Shown piece by piece: positions 45,657 to 54,474 of a stretch of 64,000 bases of DNA (position 1 is the first letter of the stretch; the number at the start of each line of letters is the position of its first letter). The notes below the pieces were generated by a model. It was not told where the DNA came from and did not search any database. It saw only the letters and a program-made list of their open reading frames with translations. A program made the translations under genes and the position numbers. Source of the DNA: Nisaea sp039990255 (GTDB taxonomy: Bacteria; Pseudomonadota; Alphaproteobacteria; Thalassobaculales; Thalassobaculaceae); contig NZ_JBDXGG010000016.1 of the NCBI RefSeq assembly GCF_039990255.1, positions 1-64,000 of the forward strand, given 5' to 3'.

Positions 45657-46187
45657 ATGTCTCAAAGTCCGACCAACGAAGCCCGTTTTCAGCGTCTCAC
45701 AGTGATGATCGTCGAAGACAGCCAACCCATGCGAGAAGTGCTGCGGGCGATGCTGCAGGCAGTCGGTGTCAAAAACATCATCGACGCCCGTGACGGGCAG
45801 CACGCTATCCGCAAACTCAGCGAATATCAGGTCGATCTGATCATCACCGACTGGGTGATGGAAGAGATGGATGGCATAGAATTAACCCGCTGGATCCGGA
45901 ACGATCCGGTCAGCCCGGATGAATTCTTGCCGATAATCATGGTCAGCGGTCACACCGAATCAAACCGGATCGAGATGGCCCGCGATGCCGGCGTGACCGA
46001 ATTCATTGCCAAGCCTCTTACGGGTGTTGGCCTTATCCAGCGGCTTGTCGCCGTTGTGGAATACCCCCGCCCCTTCGTTCGGACCGATGATTATTTCGGG
46101 CCCGACCGTCGCCGAAAGGTAGAATCCTTTACAGGAGAAGAACGGCGCGCTGCCGAATTGCGCGACCGGGACGCACGCAGCGCCTAA
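45657..46187 (+). CDS. Single-domain response regulator (CheY-like) with basic tail
   Basis: A 176-residue receiver protein. Acidic pair E20-D21, phosphorylation site D65 in LIITDWVMEEMDG, T/S position in MVSGHTE, and conserved K119 in FIAKPLT. No output domain follows, only a ~45-residue tail with the FGPDRRRK motif often seen in alphaproteobacterial stand-alone receivers. Next to it is an Hpt-like protein gene, 49 bases on, so the pair could form part of a phosphorelay; the kinase is elsewhere. Confidence 0.9.
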   Translation: MSQSPTNEARFQRLTVMIVEDSQPMREVLRAMLQAVGVKNIIDARDGQHAIRKLSEYQVDLIITDWVMEEMDGIELTRWIRNDPVSPDEFLPIIMVSGHTESNRIEMARDAGVTEFIAKPLTGVGLIQRLVAVVEYPRPFVRTDDYFGPDRRRKVESFTGEERRAAELRDRDARSA

Positions 46188-46236
46188 TCGGCCAGAAACA
46201 CACCAGACGAGCAAACCGGCTTACGAGAGGATAGAA

Positions 46237-46737
46237 ATGGCCCAGCCCCCGAAAGGTACGTACGAGGTCATTCATCAGCCCAACAAGCTGAAAGATCTGG
46301 TCGGCGGACCCGCGCGCATGGATGAGCGTCTGATCGCAAAAACCGAAGCCGCGCTGGCGGAGGCCGTATCAAAGATCGACCTCTCGGAAACCGCTAAGGA
46401 CAGCATCGTCAAATTGGACGAGGCCGTTGAGAGACTACAGGAGGAAGACGCCGAGGCTGCCGGCCCCGAACGCACGATCTATACGGTGATGCACGATCTT
46501 CGATCCCAGGGGGCCAGCTTCGGCTACCCAATGGTTGAGAAAATCGCGACCTCGATGAACCGCTATCTGGAGCTGGGTGAGCCCGGCCAGCGCGGGCACA
46601 ACGATGCGGACGCCATCAAAGCCCATGTGGATGCCTTGAAAGCCGTGGTCGCAACAAAAATGAAGGGCGAGGCCGGCACCATAGGCCAGCAGATCGTCGC
46701 CGGTCTCTACAGAATTTCCCGCACCAAGACAAAATAG
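46237..46737 (+). CDS. Putative Hpt-like histidine phosphotransfer protein
   Basis: A 166-residue, mostly helical protein. The stretch VMHDLRSQGASFGYPMVEKI resembles the Hpt active helix (H-D-x-K-G-Q-G-A-x-F-G-Y); H86 would be the phospho-accepting histidine, though the usual lysine is arginine and the following glycine serine. A second helix carries IKAHVDALKAVV. Placement right after a lone receiver gene supports a phosphorelay role. This is inference from motif and context; otherwise it would be annotated hypothetical. A TTACGAGAGG site precedes the start. Confidence 0.6.
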   Translation: MAQPPKGTYEVIHQPNKLKDLVGGPARMDERLIAKTEAALAEAVSKIDLSETAKDSIVKLDEAVERLQEEDAEAAGPERTIYTVMHDLRSQGASFGYPMVEKIATSMNRYLELGEPGQRGHNDADAIKAHVDALKAVVATKMKGEAGTIGQQIVAGLYRISRTKTK

Positions 46738-46759
46738 GCAGCCGTCCTAACCAACGGGC

Positions 46760-47200
46760 CTACTCGAGGCGGAGCTTCTCCATCTCGGCACGCATATCCT
46801 GCGGGATTGGCGCCGGAGTCTGCGTGGACCGGTCGACATAGACATGCACGAAATGACCGAGTGCGGCGATTTCATCGTCGCCTTCACGGAACAGCGCGGT
46901 TGCATACGTCACGCTCGACCGGCCGAGACGATCCACCCGGATCCCTGCATCAATGCGATCCGGAAAAACCAGTGATTTCTTGAACTGGCAACGGGTCTCC
47001 ACGACCAGTCCGACGATGGGACTGTTATGGATATCCAGCCCGGCTTCACGGATCAGATGCGTGTTCACGGCCGTATCGAAATAGGAATAATACTGGACGT
47101 TGTTGACGTGCCCGTAGACGTCATTGTCCATCCAGCGGGTCGGAAGCTCCAGCCACCAGCGAAACCGGTCGCGGGTCTCGGGTACGCTCTCCGCACTCAC
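46760..47200 (-). CDS. Acyl-CoA thioesterase, 4HBT hotdog family
   Basis: A 146-residue hotdog-fold thioesterase with active region RWMDNDVYGHVNNVQYYSYF (aspartate and HVNN typical of the 4-hydroxybenzoyl-CoA type). The start is GTG at 47200, which overlaps the TGA of the alpha/beta hydrolase gene as GTGA, so the two are translationally coupled. It is third in an operon with metY; the metabolic link is unclear. Confidence 0.87.
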   Translation of the reverse strand: MSAESVPETRDRFRWWLELPTRWMDNDVYGHVNNVQYYSYFDTAVNTHLIREAGLDIHNSPIVGLVVETRCQFKKSLVFPDRIDAGIRVDRLGRSSVTYATALFREGDDEIAALGHFVHVYVDRSTQTPAPIPQDMRAEMEKLRLE

Positions 47201-47997
47201 CTAAGCGCCCCAAAAAACTCAGCCAACACATCCAGCGTCTCGTCCGGTTGCTCGATCATCATCATGTGACCCGCTTTCGGGAGAATAACGGTTCGAGCAT
47301 TCGGCAAAGCCTCCACTAGCGGCTGGGCCAGTTTAGCCGGGGTCATCTTGTCGTCGGAGCCGGAAAGCACCATTGCCGGACACGTGACCGCAGCGGCAGC
47401 TTTCAACGCCCCGTCATAAGCATCGCAGGCAGCAAGATCGGTCGCCAGCACCGCATAGTCGCCTGCTTCCAGCAAACGCATGCTCGCACCACAGACCCAG
47501 GCTCCCGGCGCTCTGTGACCACCGATTTGCGCGCGCTTGCCTACGCCCCAGCCAACCATGGTCTCAAGCGCCATGTGGTTGCCTGTTCGGGCAGCGTTCA
47601 GAAGATCCGGATGCACCTTCATTTCCGGCACCGAGCCGAGCAAGGCCAGAGCTTTTGCGCGAGCACCCAGACGAGAAGCAACCTCAAGTGCGATGAGCGA
47701 GCCCATGGAATGCCCCATGACCACCACATCTCCGGCGCCGACCGCATCCAGCGCGGTCAGACACCAGTCAGCGAAAGCCGGGATACTCTCCGGCACCGCC
47801 CCGGCGCTACGGCTATGCCCCGGCAGATCGACTGCAAGGACGGAAAAACCGTGATGCGCAAAGTAACGGGCCTGCATGGACCAGACCGTATGGTCCATCC
47901 CGGCACCATGCAGCATCAGGATCGTGGTCTTGCTACCGTCAAATGGACGGCCGCCCGTCGCCGCAAATGCCTCGTTCCGCCCTACATCAAACTTCAT
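47197..47997 (-). CDS. Alpha/beta hydrolase
   Basis: A 266-residue hydrolase. Oxyanion strand MLHGAGMDHTVW, nucleophile elbow GHSMGS, acid in LSGSDDKMTPA, and catalytic histidine in PKAGHMMMIEQ complete the triad. No signal peptide. It lies between metY (3 bases upstream) and a thioesterase (overlapping). In some bacteria a linked hydrolase acts in methionine or homoserine ester metabolism, but this protein is too short and too different to be called homoserine O-acetyltransferase. Confidence 0.86.
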   Translation of the reverse strand: MKFDVGRNEAFAATGGRPFDGSKTTILMLHGAGMDHTVWSMQARYFAHHGFSVLAVDLPGHSRSAGAVPESIPAFADWCLTALDAVGAGDVVVMGHSMGSLIALEVASRLGARAKALALLGSVPEMKVHPDLLNAARTGNHMALETMVGWGVGKRAQIGGHRAPGAWVCGASMRLLEAGDYAVLATDLAACDAYDGALKAAAAVTCPAMVLSGSDDKMTPAKLAQPLVEALPNARTVILPKAGHMMMIEQPDETLDVLAEFFGALR

Positions 47998-47999
47998 TT

Positions 48000-49307
48000 C
48001 TAACCCGCCTTGCGCACAGTTGCGGCACGCAGCGCCTGTTTCAGATCGCCAATCAGGTCGTCCACATCCTCAAGCCCGACTGAAAGCCGAACCAGATCCT
48101 CGGAAAGTCCCGCCGCCTTCATCATCTCCGCGTCCATCTGCTGGTGCGTTGTGCTGGCCGGATGGATAACCAGTGATTTAGCATCGCCGACATTGGCGAG
48201 GTGCGACCAGACGCCGAGCCGATCGATGAAGGTCCGTCCAGCCTCGCGTCCGCCCTTGATCCCGAAAGCGATCATCGATCCCGCGCCTTTCGGCATCATC
48301 CTTGCGGCAAGCTCCTTATCCGGGTGGCTGTCCAGTTCTGGATAGAGCACCCATTCAACCGCCTCGGATGCTTCAAGGAAGGCTGCAACCTTGCGCGCGT
48401 TGGCAACATGCCGATCCATCCGCAGCGGCAAGGTCTCAATGCCCTGCATGAGATGGAACGCGTTAGTCGGCGACATGCAGGCACCAAAATCCCGCAACCC
48501 CTCGGCCCGAGCCCGCATGCAAAGGGCCTGCGGGCCGAATTCCTCGGCAAAATCGAGGCCGTGATACCCCCCATAGGGCTCCGTCAGCGTCGGGAATTTT
48601 CCGGACGCCTCCCAATCGAACCGGCCGCCATCGACCAGAACGCCGCCAATGGCGACGCCATGCCCGCCCAGCCACTTGGTGGCGGAATGCATGATGAGGT
48701 CGGCGCCGTGGTCGAACGGCCGGCAGAGATAGGGCGTCGTGAAGGTCGAATCGATCATCAACGGTATACCGGCTTGATGCGCAACTTCAGCCAACGCGGC
48801 GATATCCAGCACTTCAAGGCCGGGGTTCCCGATAGTCTCGGCGAAGACGAGACGGGTCTCCGGCTTGATCGCCTTGCGGAAGCCCTCGATATCTCGTGGA
48901 TGAACCTTGGTGGTCTCAATGCCGAATCGCGGTAGCGTGTGACTGAAAAGATTGTGGCTACCGCCATAGAGCGCGCTGGAGGCAACAATATGCGAGCCCG
49001 CCCCCATAAGCGTTACAATCGCGAGATGCAGAGCCGCGTGACCGCTGGCAGTCGCCACCGCGCCGACGCCGCCTTCGAGCGCCGCGATACGTTCTTCCAG
49101 CACTGCTACGGTCGGGTTCGAGATCCGCGAATAGATGTGCCCGGCCCGCTCCAGGTTGAACAGCGAGGCCGCATGCTCGGAGTCCCGGAACACATAGGAC
49201 GTGGTCTGGTAGATCGGCACCGCCCGTGCGCCAGTATCGCTGTCCGGCTGCTGTCCGGCATGCAGTGCGAGCGTATCGAAACCAAATAGATTTCCGTCTG
49301 AAGCCAT
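48000..49307 (-). CDS. metY: O-acetylhomoserine sulfhydrylase (Cys/Met metabolism PLP enzyme)
   Basis: A 435-residue PLP-dependent gamma-replacement enzyme. N-terminal LHAGQQPDSDTGARAVPIYQ, tyrosine region YSRISNPTVAVLEERIAALE, and the PLP lysine in MHSATKWLGGHG. The length and the long middle insert (FDWEASGKFP, GYHGLDFAEEF) fit MetY rather than MetB or MetZ. It makes homocysteine from O-acetylhomoserine and sulfide. The start at 49307 has a GGAGG site. The leader upstream has a CCATCC block that can pair with GGATGG just before the ribosome site. Confidence 0.9.
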   Translation of the reverse strand: MASDGNLFGFDTLALHAGQQPDSDTGARAVPIYQTTSYVFRDSEHAASLFNLERAGHIYSRISNPTVAVLEERIAALEGGVGAVATASGHAALHLAIVTLMGAGSHIVASSALYGGSHNLFSHTLPRFGIETTKVHPRDIEGFRKAIKPETRLVFAETIGNPGLEVLDIAALAEVAHQAGIPLMIDSTFTTPYLCRPFDHGADLIMHSATKWLGGHGVAIGGVLVDGGRFDWEASGKFPTLTEPYGGYHGLDFAEEFGPQALCMRARAEGLRDFGACMSPTNAFHLMQGIETLPLRMDRHVANARKVAAFLEASEAVEWVLYPELDSHPDKELAARMMPKGAGSMIAFGIKGGREAGRTFIDRLGVWSHLANVGDAKSLVIHPASTTHQQMDAEMMKAAGLSEDLVRLSVGLEDVDDLIGDLKQALRAATVRKAG

Positions 49308-50122
49308 GTTCTGCACCTCCATCCTGCGCTTTGGTCAGGTTCGGCGCGATCTTTAACGGATGGGAGATTGGACGCAAGCGCGATAGCGCAATCGGGGAAA
49401 TATTTTCGAGACCCGGCTCCGCTCTGCAGAGTCGTCCGAACCCTCGGCTCAGAATCAAAGGACCGCGCAAAAGCGCGGCCCCTTTTTTATTCTTTTTAGA
49501 GTTTGAGCACCCTGTTCAACTTGCCCGAGGCAGACGGTAATGCGCCCACCAGAAATGTCAAGTCGGAGTCAGCGCGGCGACAAAAATGTGACATCAAACA
49601 GCTCAAAAGAACACCCCAGCCACCCCCGGAAAGGCGCTTGGCAGAGGCAAGACCATGTGTTGCAATGGAACGCTAACGCCCTAAAAAACAAGCCTTACTG
49701 GCTTCAACCCTCAAACTGAGAATCCGAAACTGCCATAAAGCGCACGCGCCGGATCGGCATTGATCGAGATACTCAAATGAATGTGAGTGACACCATCGAA
49801 TGTTCCCGGATAAGCATCGCGGTTTCCATTGAGGCGCGACTGCGCCAAGCCCCCTCACAACCGATGCGACATAAACAATCCGCATAAAAATCTTATGCCG
49901 TGTTTTCCGTTTATGCTCCCGGTAAAGTTCCCGTAGACGACATCGGCATTCGGTCGCGCGAACAACTGACGAACGTCTTCTTCGAACTGCAGGAAATCAT
50001 CTTAGAGGACTGCTGCAAAAAATGCTGTGCACCCAGCCAGCGCCTCTCACCGCAAAGCAAGGAACGCAGCTTCATCTCCATGACCAGGTGCGCGGACGGA
50101 AAAGGCTGCTTCCCTCCCCGGG
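49308..50122. other. Long intergenic region between metY and ubiX
   Basis: 815 bases with no gene I can support. It holds the metY leader (49308 to about 49480), a terminator-like hairpin with a T-run on the plus strand (49463-49498), and then ~600 bases of mixed composition with no recognised RNA. An open frame from 49900 runs into ubiX on the other strand and looks spurious. Confidence 0.5.
49463..49498 (+). terminator. Orphan intrinsic terminator on the plus strand
   Basis: CCGCGC-AAAA-GCGCGG followed by CCCC, six Ts, and a further five-T run. It would end a rightward transcript, yet no rightward gene precedes it: metY and its partners run leftward. It may be bidirectional, or end a small RNA made from the metY leader's opposite strand. 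Confidence 0.6.
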
Positions 50123-50719
50123 TCACGGCGCAGCGTCTTCCTTCCAGCGGCGAACCGTGCCGCTGTCGATATCGAAAAGATCCAGCACCCGGCCAACGGA
50201 GTGATCAACCATATCCGCGATGGATTCCGGCTTCGCGTAGAAGGCTGGAACCGGCGGCGCAATGATCGCGCCCATGTCTGACAATGACAGCATGTTTCGC
50301 AGGTGCCCGGAATGCAGCGGCGTCTCCCGTACCATGCAGACCAGCCGACGGCGCTCCTTCAGGATCACGTCGGCCGCGCGCGAAAGCAGCGTATCGGTGA
50401 CGCCCGTTGCAATCTCCGCCAAACTCTTCATCGAGCACGGGGCAATGATCATCCCCATCGTCCGGAATGACCCGGAAGCGACGGCAGCACCAATGTCCTT
50501 GTTGGCATGCACCACGTCAGCAAGTTTCTCGACATCCCGCACCTTGAGGTCCGTCTCATGTGCGAGCGTGACTTCCGCCGCTCGGCTCATAATCAGGTGC
50601 GTCTCAATTTTCTGCTCGACCGGCAGAGCCTTCAGCATTTCCAGCAGCCGAACGCCATAGACGATTCCAGAAGCACCGCTAATCGCGATGATCAGCCTGT
50701 TTTTTGCAGGGTTTCTCAT
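50123..50719 (-). CDS. ubiX: Flavin prenyltransferase UbiX
   Basis: A 198-residue flavoprotein-fold enzyme with ISGASGIVYGVRLLEML, the central MGMIIAPCSMKSLAEIATGV, ERRRLVCMVRETPLH and the C-terminal FYAKPESIADMVDHSVGRVL. It makes prenylated FMN for the decarboxylase UbiD in ubiquinone synthesis. ubiD is not adjacent. Start ATG at 50719. Confidence 0.95.
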   Translation of the reverse strand: MRNPAKNRLIIAISGASGIVYGVRLLEMLKALPVEQKIETHLIMSRAAEVTLAHETDLKVRDVEKLADVVHANKDIGAAVASGSFRTMGMIIAPCSMKSLAEIATGVTDTLLSRAADVILKERRRLVCMVRETPLHSGHLRNMLSLSDMGAIIAPPVPAFYAKPESIADMVDHSVGRVLDLFDIDSGTVRRWKEDAAP

Positions 50720-50877
50720 GAAAAAATTTACCTCGGGAATCCAGCACGTTGCAGTGCTTTCGCCAAAAAACCGCGCACCCTGCCCGAGGTGCGCTCATTG
50801 CACAAGCCCCTAAAGATACCTATTCTCAAAAATGTAGTAATCGACAGCACACGTTGATCCGAAAGGAGAGCATCGGC

Positions 50878-51042
50878 ATGGCCCAATCACAGCGTATCGA
50901 GTCGCTGAAGCAACGCCACCAAACTCTGGAGCGCAACCTTGATCAGGAACGTACCAGACCCATGCCAGACACTGCCGCTATCGCGGAAATAAAACGTATG
51001 AAGCTTGCGATCAAGGATGAGATGGAGAATCTCGGAGCCTAG
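50878..51042 (+). CDS. YdcH family (DUF465) small protein
   Basis: A 54-residue helical protein, QSQRIESLKQRHQTLERNL then a second helix IAEIKRMKLAIKDEMENL, the DUF465 coiled-coil hairpin. A strong AAAGGAGAG site sets the ATG at 50878. A classic terminator follows at 51088. Function of the family is unknown. Confidence 0.88.
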   Translation: MAQSQRIESLKQRHQTLERNLDQERTRPMPDTAAIAEIKRMKLAIKDEMENLGA

Positions 51043-51087
51043 CAGGGCACCCCCTACACATAACGGCTTTCATCAGAGAGCCATTTC

Positions 51088-51123
51088 ACACCCGCCGGAT
51101 TTTCGGCGGGTGTTTGTTTTTTG
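51088..51123 (+). terminator. Intrinsic terminator after the DUF465 gene
   Basis: ACACCCGCCG, a six-base GATTTT loop, CGGCGGGTGT, then TTGTTTTTT: a complete rho-independent terminator, 46 bases after the stop. It may also serve the convergent dehydrogenase gene that ends at 51141. Confidence 0.88.
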
Positions 51124-51140
51124 GCTCCGATGAATTCGGC

Positions 51141-51920
51141 TTAAGTAGCCATCCAGCCACCATCGAGCGTTATCGTCGTCCCGGTCATATTGTCGGCGGC
51201 ACTGCTGCAAAGAAACAGGGCGGTTTCGGCCAGTTGTTCGAACGTAGTGAACCTGCCGGACGGCTGCTGATCGATCAGCAGATCATAAGTCGCCTGCTCG
51301 ATACTGGTTCCGTCCCTTTTGGCGCGGTCTTCGATTTGCACGTCGACCAATGGCGTCTTTACCCAGCCGGGGCAGATGGCATTACAGGTCACACCGCTCT
51401 GGGCATTCTCCAGCCCGGTGACTTTGGTCAGGCCAACAACGCCATGTTTCGCCGCGACATAGGCAGACTTGCGAACAGAGCCGCCAAGCCCCGCATTGGA
51501 CGCAATATTGACAATTCGTCCCCAGCCACGCCTCTTCATGCCGGGCAAAACAGCCCGCGTCGCATGAAACGGAGCCGAGAGATTTATGCCGATCAGCGCG
51601 TCCCAGCGCTCTGTCGGGAATACCTCGATCACTTCGGTGTACTGGACACCTGCATTGTTCACCAGAACATCGACGCCGCCGAAATGCCCCTCCGCCGCAC
51701 GGACCAGAGCTTCGATTTCGTCCGGCCGGGCCATATTGGCACCGTGATAGATAACCTCAACGCCATGAGCCGCCGCCAGGGCCGCACGCGCAGCCTCGAT
51801 CAGACCAGCATCGCCCAAACCGTTCAGCACTATATTCGCGCCCTCGGCAGCGAATCCCCCAGCCAATGCCGCGCCGATCCCGCTCGTCGAGCCGGTTACG
51901 ATAACTGTCTTGCCTTTCAC
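51141..51920 (-). CDS. 3-hydroxybutyrate dehydrogenase-like SDR, copy 1
   Basis: A 259-residue short-chain dehydrogenase. Cofactor loop VTGSTSGIGAALAGGF, NNAG motif, active-site serine and YxxxK in KSAYVAAKHGVVGLTK, and the substrate-loop GWVKTPLVDVQI typical of D-3-hydroxybutyrate dehydrogenase, which makes acetoacetate in PHB use. I prefer the GTG at 51920 (VKGKTVIVTGS): it has AAAGGA at the right distance and matches the start of its paralogue. It lies 108 bases after that paralogue. Confidence 0.87.
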   Translation of the reverse strand: MKGKTVIVTGSTSGIGAALAGGFAAEGANIVLNGLGDAGLIEAARAALAAAHGVEVIYHGANMARPDEIEALVRAAEGHFGGVDVLVNNAGVQYTEVIEVFPTERWDALIGINLSAPFHATRAVLPGMKRRGWGRIVNIASNAGLGGSVRKSAYVAAKHGVVGLTKVTGLENAQSGVTCNAICPGWVKTPLVDVQIEDRAKRDGTSIEQATYDLLIDQQPSGRFTTFEQLAETALFLCSSAADNMTGTTITLDGGWMAT

Positions 51921-52028
51921 GGGTGTCCTTTCCATGAAGCAGAACGATATGCGGGTAACCGTTGGAACACGGAACTCACCGAAGACTTGAGCCCTGGGGA
52001 AAAGGCTCGGAGGGAGCGGGCTTAGCCG

Positions 52029-52808
52029 CTATTGCGCAGTCCAGCCGCCGTCTAGCGTAACTGTTGTACCCGTCATGTTACTGGCAGCATCGCCGCACAG
52101 AAAGACCGCGGCACCCGCGAGTTGCTCGACCGTGGTGAATTGCCCCGACGGCTGCTTTTCCAGCAACAATGCCTGGGTCTCGTGCTCGACACTGGTACCG
52201 TTGGCCTCGGCCCGTGCCTCGATCTGAGCAATGACTAACGGCGTCTTCACCCAGCCCGGGCAAATCGCGTTGCACGTCACACCGCTCTGGGCATTTTCCA
52301 GAGCCGCGACCTTAGTAAGGCCGACAATGCCGTGCTTGGCGGCTACATAGGCAGACTTGTTCACCGAGGCGACCAGACCATGCGCCGAGGCCACATTGAT
52401 GATCCGTCCCCAGCCACGCTTTTGCATACCGGGCAGAACGGCTCGCATACCGTGAAAAGCGGCTGAAAGATTGATGGCAATTACCGCGTTCCACTTGTCC
52501 ACCGGGAATTCCTCGATGGGAGCGGTATGCTGGATGCCCGCATTGTTCACGAGAATATCGACGGAGCCAAACTGGCCTGCAGCTGTCCGGATCAGATCCT
52601 CGATCTCATCCGGCTTGGTCATATCGGCGCCATGATAGATAACCGGGACGCCATATTCCGCTTCGAGAGAGGCGCGTCCTTTCTCGATATCCGCAATATC
52701 GCCCAGGCCATTGATGACGATGTTCGCGCCCTCGGCAGCGAATGCCGCCGCCATGGCTGCGCCGATCCCGCTGGTCGACCCAGTGACGACTGCCGTCTTG
52801 CCCTTCAT
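52029..52808 (-). CDS. 3-hydroxybutyrate dehydrogenase-like SDR, copy 2
   Basis: A 259-residue paralogue of the next gene, alignable end to end without gaps of note: VTGSTSGIGAAMAAAFAAEG, NNAGIQHTAPIEEFP, KSAYVAAKHGIVGLTKVAAL, GWVKTPLVIAQI. The serine position differs in context (NVASAHGLV against NIASNAGLG). The two may differ in chain-length preference or regulation. Start ATG 52808. Confidence 0.88.
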   Translation of the reverse strand: MKGKTAVVTGSTSGIGAAMAAAFAAEGANIVINGLGDIADIEKGRASLEAEYGVPVIYHGADMTKPDEIEDLIRTAAGQFGSVDILVNNAGIQHTAPIEEFPVDKWNAVIAINLSAAFHGMRAVLPGMQKRGWGRIINVASAHGLVASVNKSAYVAAKHGIVGLTKVAALENAQSGVTCNAICPGWVKTPLVIAQIEARAEANGTSVEHETQALLLEKQPSGQFTTVEQLAGAAVFLCGDAASNMTGTTVTLDGGWTAQ

Positions 52809-52893
52809 GCCCCTGTCCCCATATCCATCCGTTTTGTCTATCCCGTGCGATACAGAGAATAATCCTCTGCCGCAAGGTCCGGCAGACTGATGC

Positions 52894-53076
52894 CTACCGC
52901 TTGAAAAGCGACTCAGCCGCCGAGGAAACTGACTGCTTCTCGACAATCATCGCTTCCGCACGCTGAATTTCAGTCTTCATATTCGCGATATAGCCTTCAA
53001 GGTCCTCGATATTCCAGGTCGAAAGATCGACCGGTTTGCGGGTCACGTTCTTCGGTTCAAGATCTTCGAACGTCAT
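52894..53076 (-). CDS. DUF1192 small protein
   Basis: A 60-residue protein: MTFEDLEPKNVTRKPVDLST then a helix, IEDLEGYIANMKTEIQRAEA, rich in charges, the DUF1192 pattern. It is a usual divergent neighbour of the TrcR (DUF1013) gene in alphaproteobacteria. A GGGAGAAGG site precedes the ATG at 53076. Function unknown. Confidence 0.85.
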   Translation of the reverse strand: MTFEDLEPKNVTRKPVDLSTWNIEDLEGYIANMKTEIQRAEAMIVEKQSVSSAAESLFKR

Positions 53077-53265
53077 CTGCCTTCTCCCGATAGCCGGTTT
53101 CGCCGCGATCCATCTTGATGCCTCATGCATTTTGACGACGACTTATGATTGGATCGTTCCGTATCTTGCTCTATATAACCATTATTCAGAACATTTCAGA
53201 CAACCAAGAAAGAACGGATCCGCAGTCCGAGTGGTATGCGGATAACGCGCTTCAAAGGAGATATC

Positions 53266-53832
53266 ATGGCGAATCCGCTGATGCCGAAAGCGACGGCCGT
53301 CTGGCTGATCGACAATACGGCGTTGTCGTTCGAACAGATCGCCGATTTCTGCGGCCTTCATCCCCTCGAAGTTCAGGCCATCGCCGATGGCGAGGTCAGC
53401 TCGGGTATTCAGGGGATTGACCCGCTGCAGAATGGGCAGCTGGCCCGTGGCGAGATCGAGAAGGCCCAGGAAGACTCATCTTATCGGATGAAAATACTGG
53501 TGAGCACTCTGCCGGCGCCGAAAGCCCGCTCAAAGGGGCCGAAATACGTTCCGGTTTCCAAGCGCGGCGACAAGCCGGATGCAATCGCCTGGCTGGTCAA
53601 GCACCATCCGGAGCTGAAGGACGCCCAGGTCGCCAAACTGGTCGGCACGACCAAGGACACGATAGACAAAGTCCGCGACCGCACGCACTGGAACTCCCAG
53701 AACATCACGGCCCGTCACCCGGTCCTGCTCGGCCTCTGCTCGCAGATCGACCTGGATCAGGCCGTAACCAAAGCTGGCGGCACCGTCGCTCCGCCGGAAG
53801 CCCAACTCGAATCGATTTCCGAAGTGCCCTGA
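53266..53832 (+). CDS. trcR: Cell-cycle transcriptional regulator TrcR (DUF1013)
   Basis: A 188-residue protein of the DUF1013 family. Two helix-turn-helix-like segments: AVWLIDNTALSFEQIADFCG at the N-terminus and AIAWLVKHHPELKDAQVAKL followed by VGTTKDTIDKVRDRTHWN near residue 130. The family is nearly confined to alphaproteobacteria and was named for a role in cell-cycle transcription. The ATG at 53266 has an AAAGGAGAT site. A strong terminator follows. Confidence 0.9.
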   Translation: MANPLMPKATAVWLIDNTALSFEQIADFCGLHPLEVQAIADGEVSSGIQGIDPLQNGQLARGEIEKAQEDSSYRMKILVSTLPAPKARSKGPKYVPVSKRGDKPDAIAWLVKHHPELKDAQVAKLVGTTKDTIDKVRDRTHWNSQNITARHPVLLGLCSQIDLDQAVTKAGGTVAPPEAQLESISEVP

Positions 53833-53852
53833 TTCAAATCCATCCGAACAAC

Positions 53853-53882
53853 AAACGGCCGGTCAAATGACCGGCCGTTTTG
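53853..53882. terminator. Bidirectional terminator between trcR and tetR
   Basis: AAACGGCCGGTCA / TGACCGGCCGTTT, 13-bp arms separated by only two bases, followed by T on the plus strand and preceded by AAA. It abuts the tetR stop at 53883, so it can serve both convergent genes. Confidence 0.85.
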
Positions 53883-54458
53883 CTATCTGGCTGGTCCCGC
53901 AGCCACAAGGGCAGCACTACGCACCGCAGCGGCAATCTCTTCCGCCGGTCCATCTTCCCCGACCGCCCGTGCCATCGTCAGCCCGCCGATCAAGCCGGTC
54001 AGGAAAGCCCAGGCCCGCGCACGCCGGCCGACATAGTCACCGCCGGCCAGTCCATCCGCGATCCGGTCCACAATCTGGTTCATCCTGTCTGCATAGGCCT
54101 GATGCAGGTCCCCCTGTCCTCTCGCCACCTCCGGCGACAGACTTGCCATGGCACAGCCGCAGGAGAGGTCTGCGCGATGCGGCTTTCCAAGGTAATAGTT
54201 GGCGAACGCCTCCAGCCATTTAGCTCCATGCTCACCTCTGAACAGCCGGATGCCATCCAGAACCTCGTCCAGACCAATTTCCAACGCTGCGGCGAAAGCA
54301 AGGTCTTTCGACTTTAAGTGTGCATAAAACGCCCCGGACGTGACCCCGGCTGCGTTCGCAATTCCATCAACCCCGATCCCGGCATAGCCATGCGCCCTAA
54401 ACCCGGCACTTGCCGCGGTTAGCATCTTTTTCCTCGTCTCGTCCCTACGCGTATTCAT
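53883..54458 (-). CDS. TetR/AcrR family transcriptional regulator
   Basis: A 191-residue regulator. N-terminal DNA-binding helices RKKMLTAASAGFRAHGYAGI and IANAAGVTSGAFYAHLKSK; the C-terminal ligand domain contains HRADLSCGCAMASLSPEVAR, as in the TetR_C group where the cysteines sit near the ligand pocket. It is divergent from the Tat-exported protein gene; two near-identical palindromes occupy the gap. Probably represses both itself and that gene. Confidence 0.9.
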   Translation of the reverse strand: MNTRRDETRKKMLTAASAGFRAHGYAGIGVDGIANAAGVTSGAFYAHLKSKDLAFAAALEIGLDEVLDGIRLFRGEHGAKWLEAFANYYLGKPHRADLSCGCAMASLSPEVARGQGDLHQAYADRMNQIVDRIADGLAGGDYVGRRARAWAFLTGLIGGLTMARAVGEDGPAEEIAAAVRSAALVAAGPAR

Positions 54459-54474
54459 GCCGTAATCCCTAAAA

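Noticed and set aside
49900..50265. Plus-strand frame running into ubiX
   Set aside because: The second half is plainly antisense to ubiX and the first half has no ribosome site or recognisable pattern.
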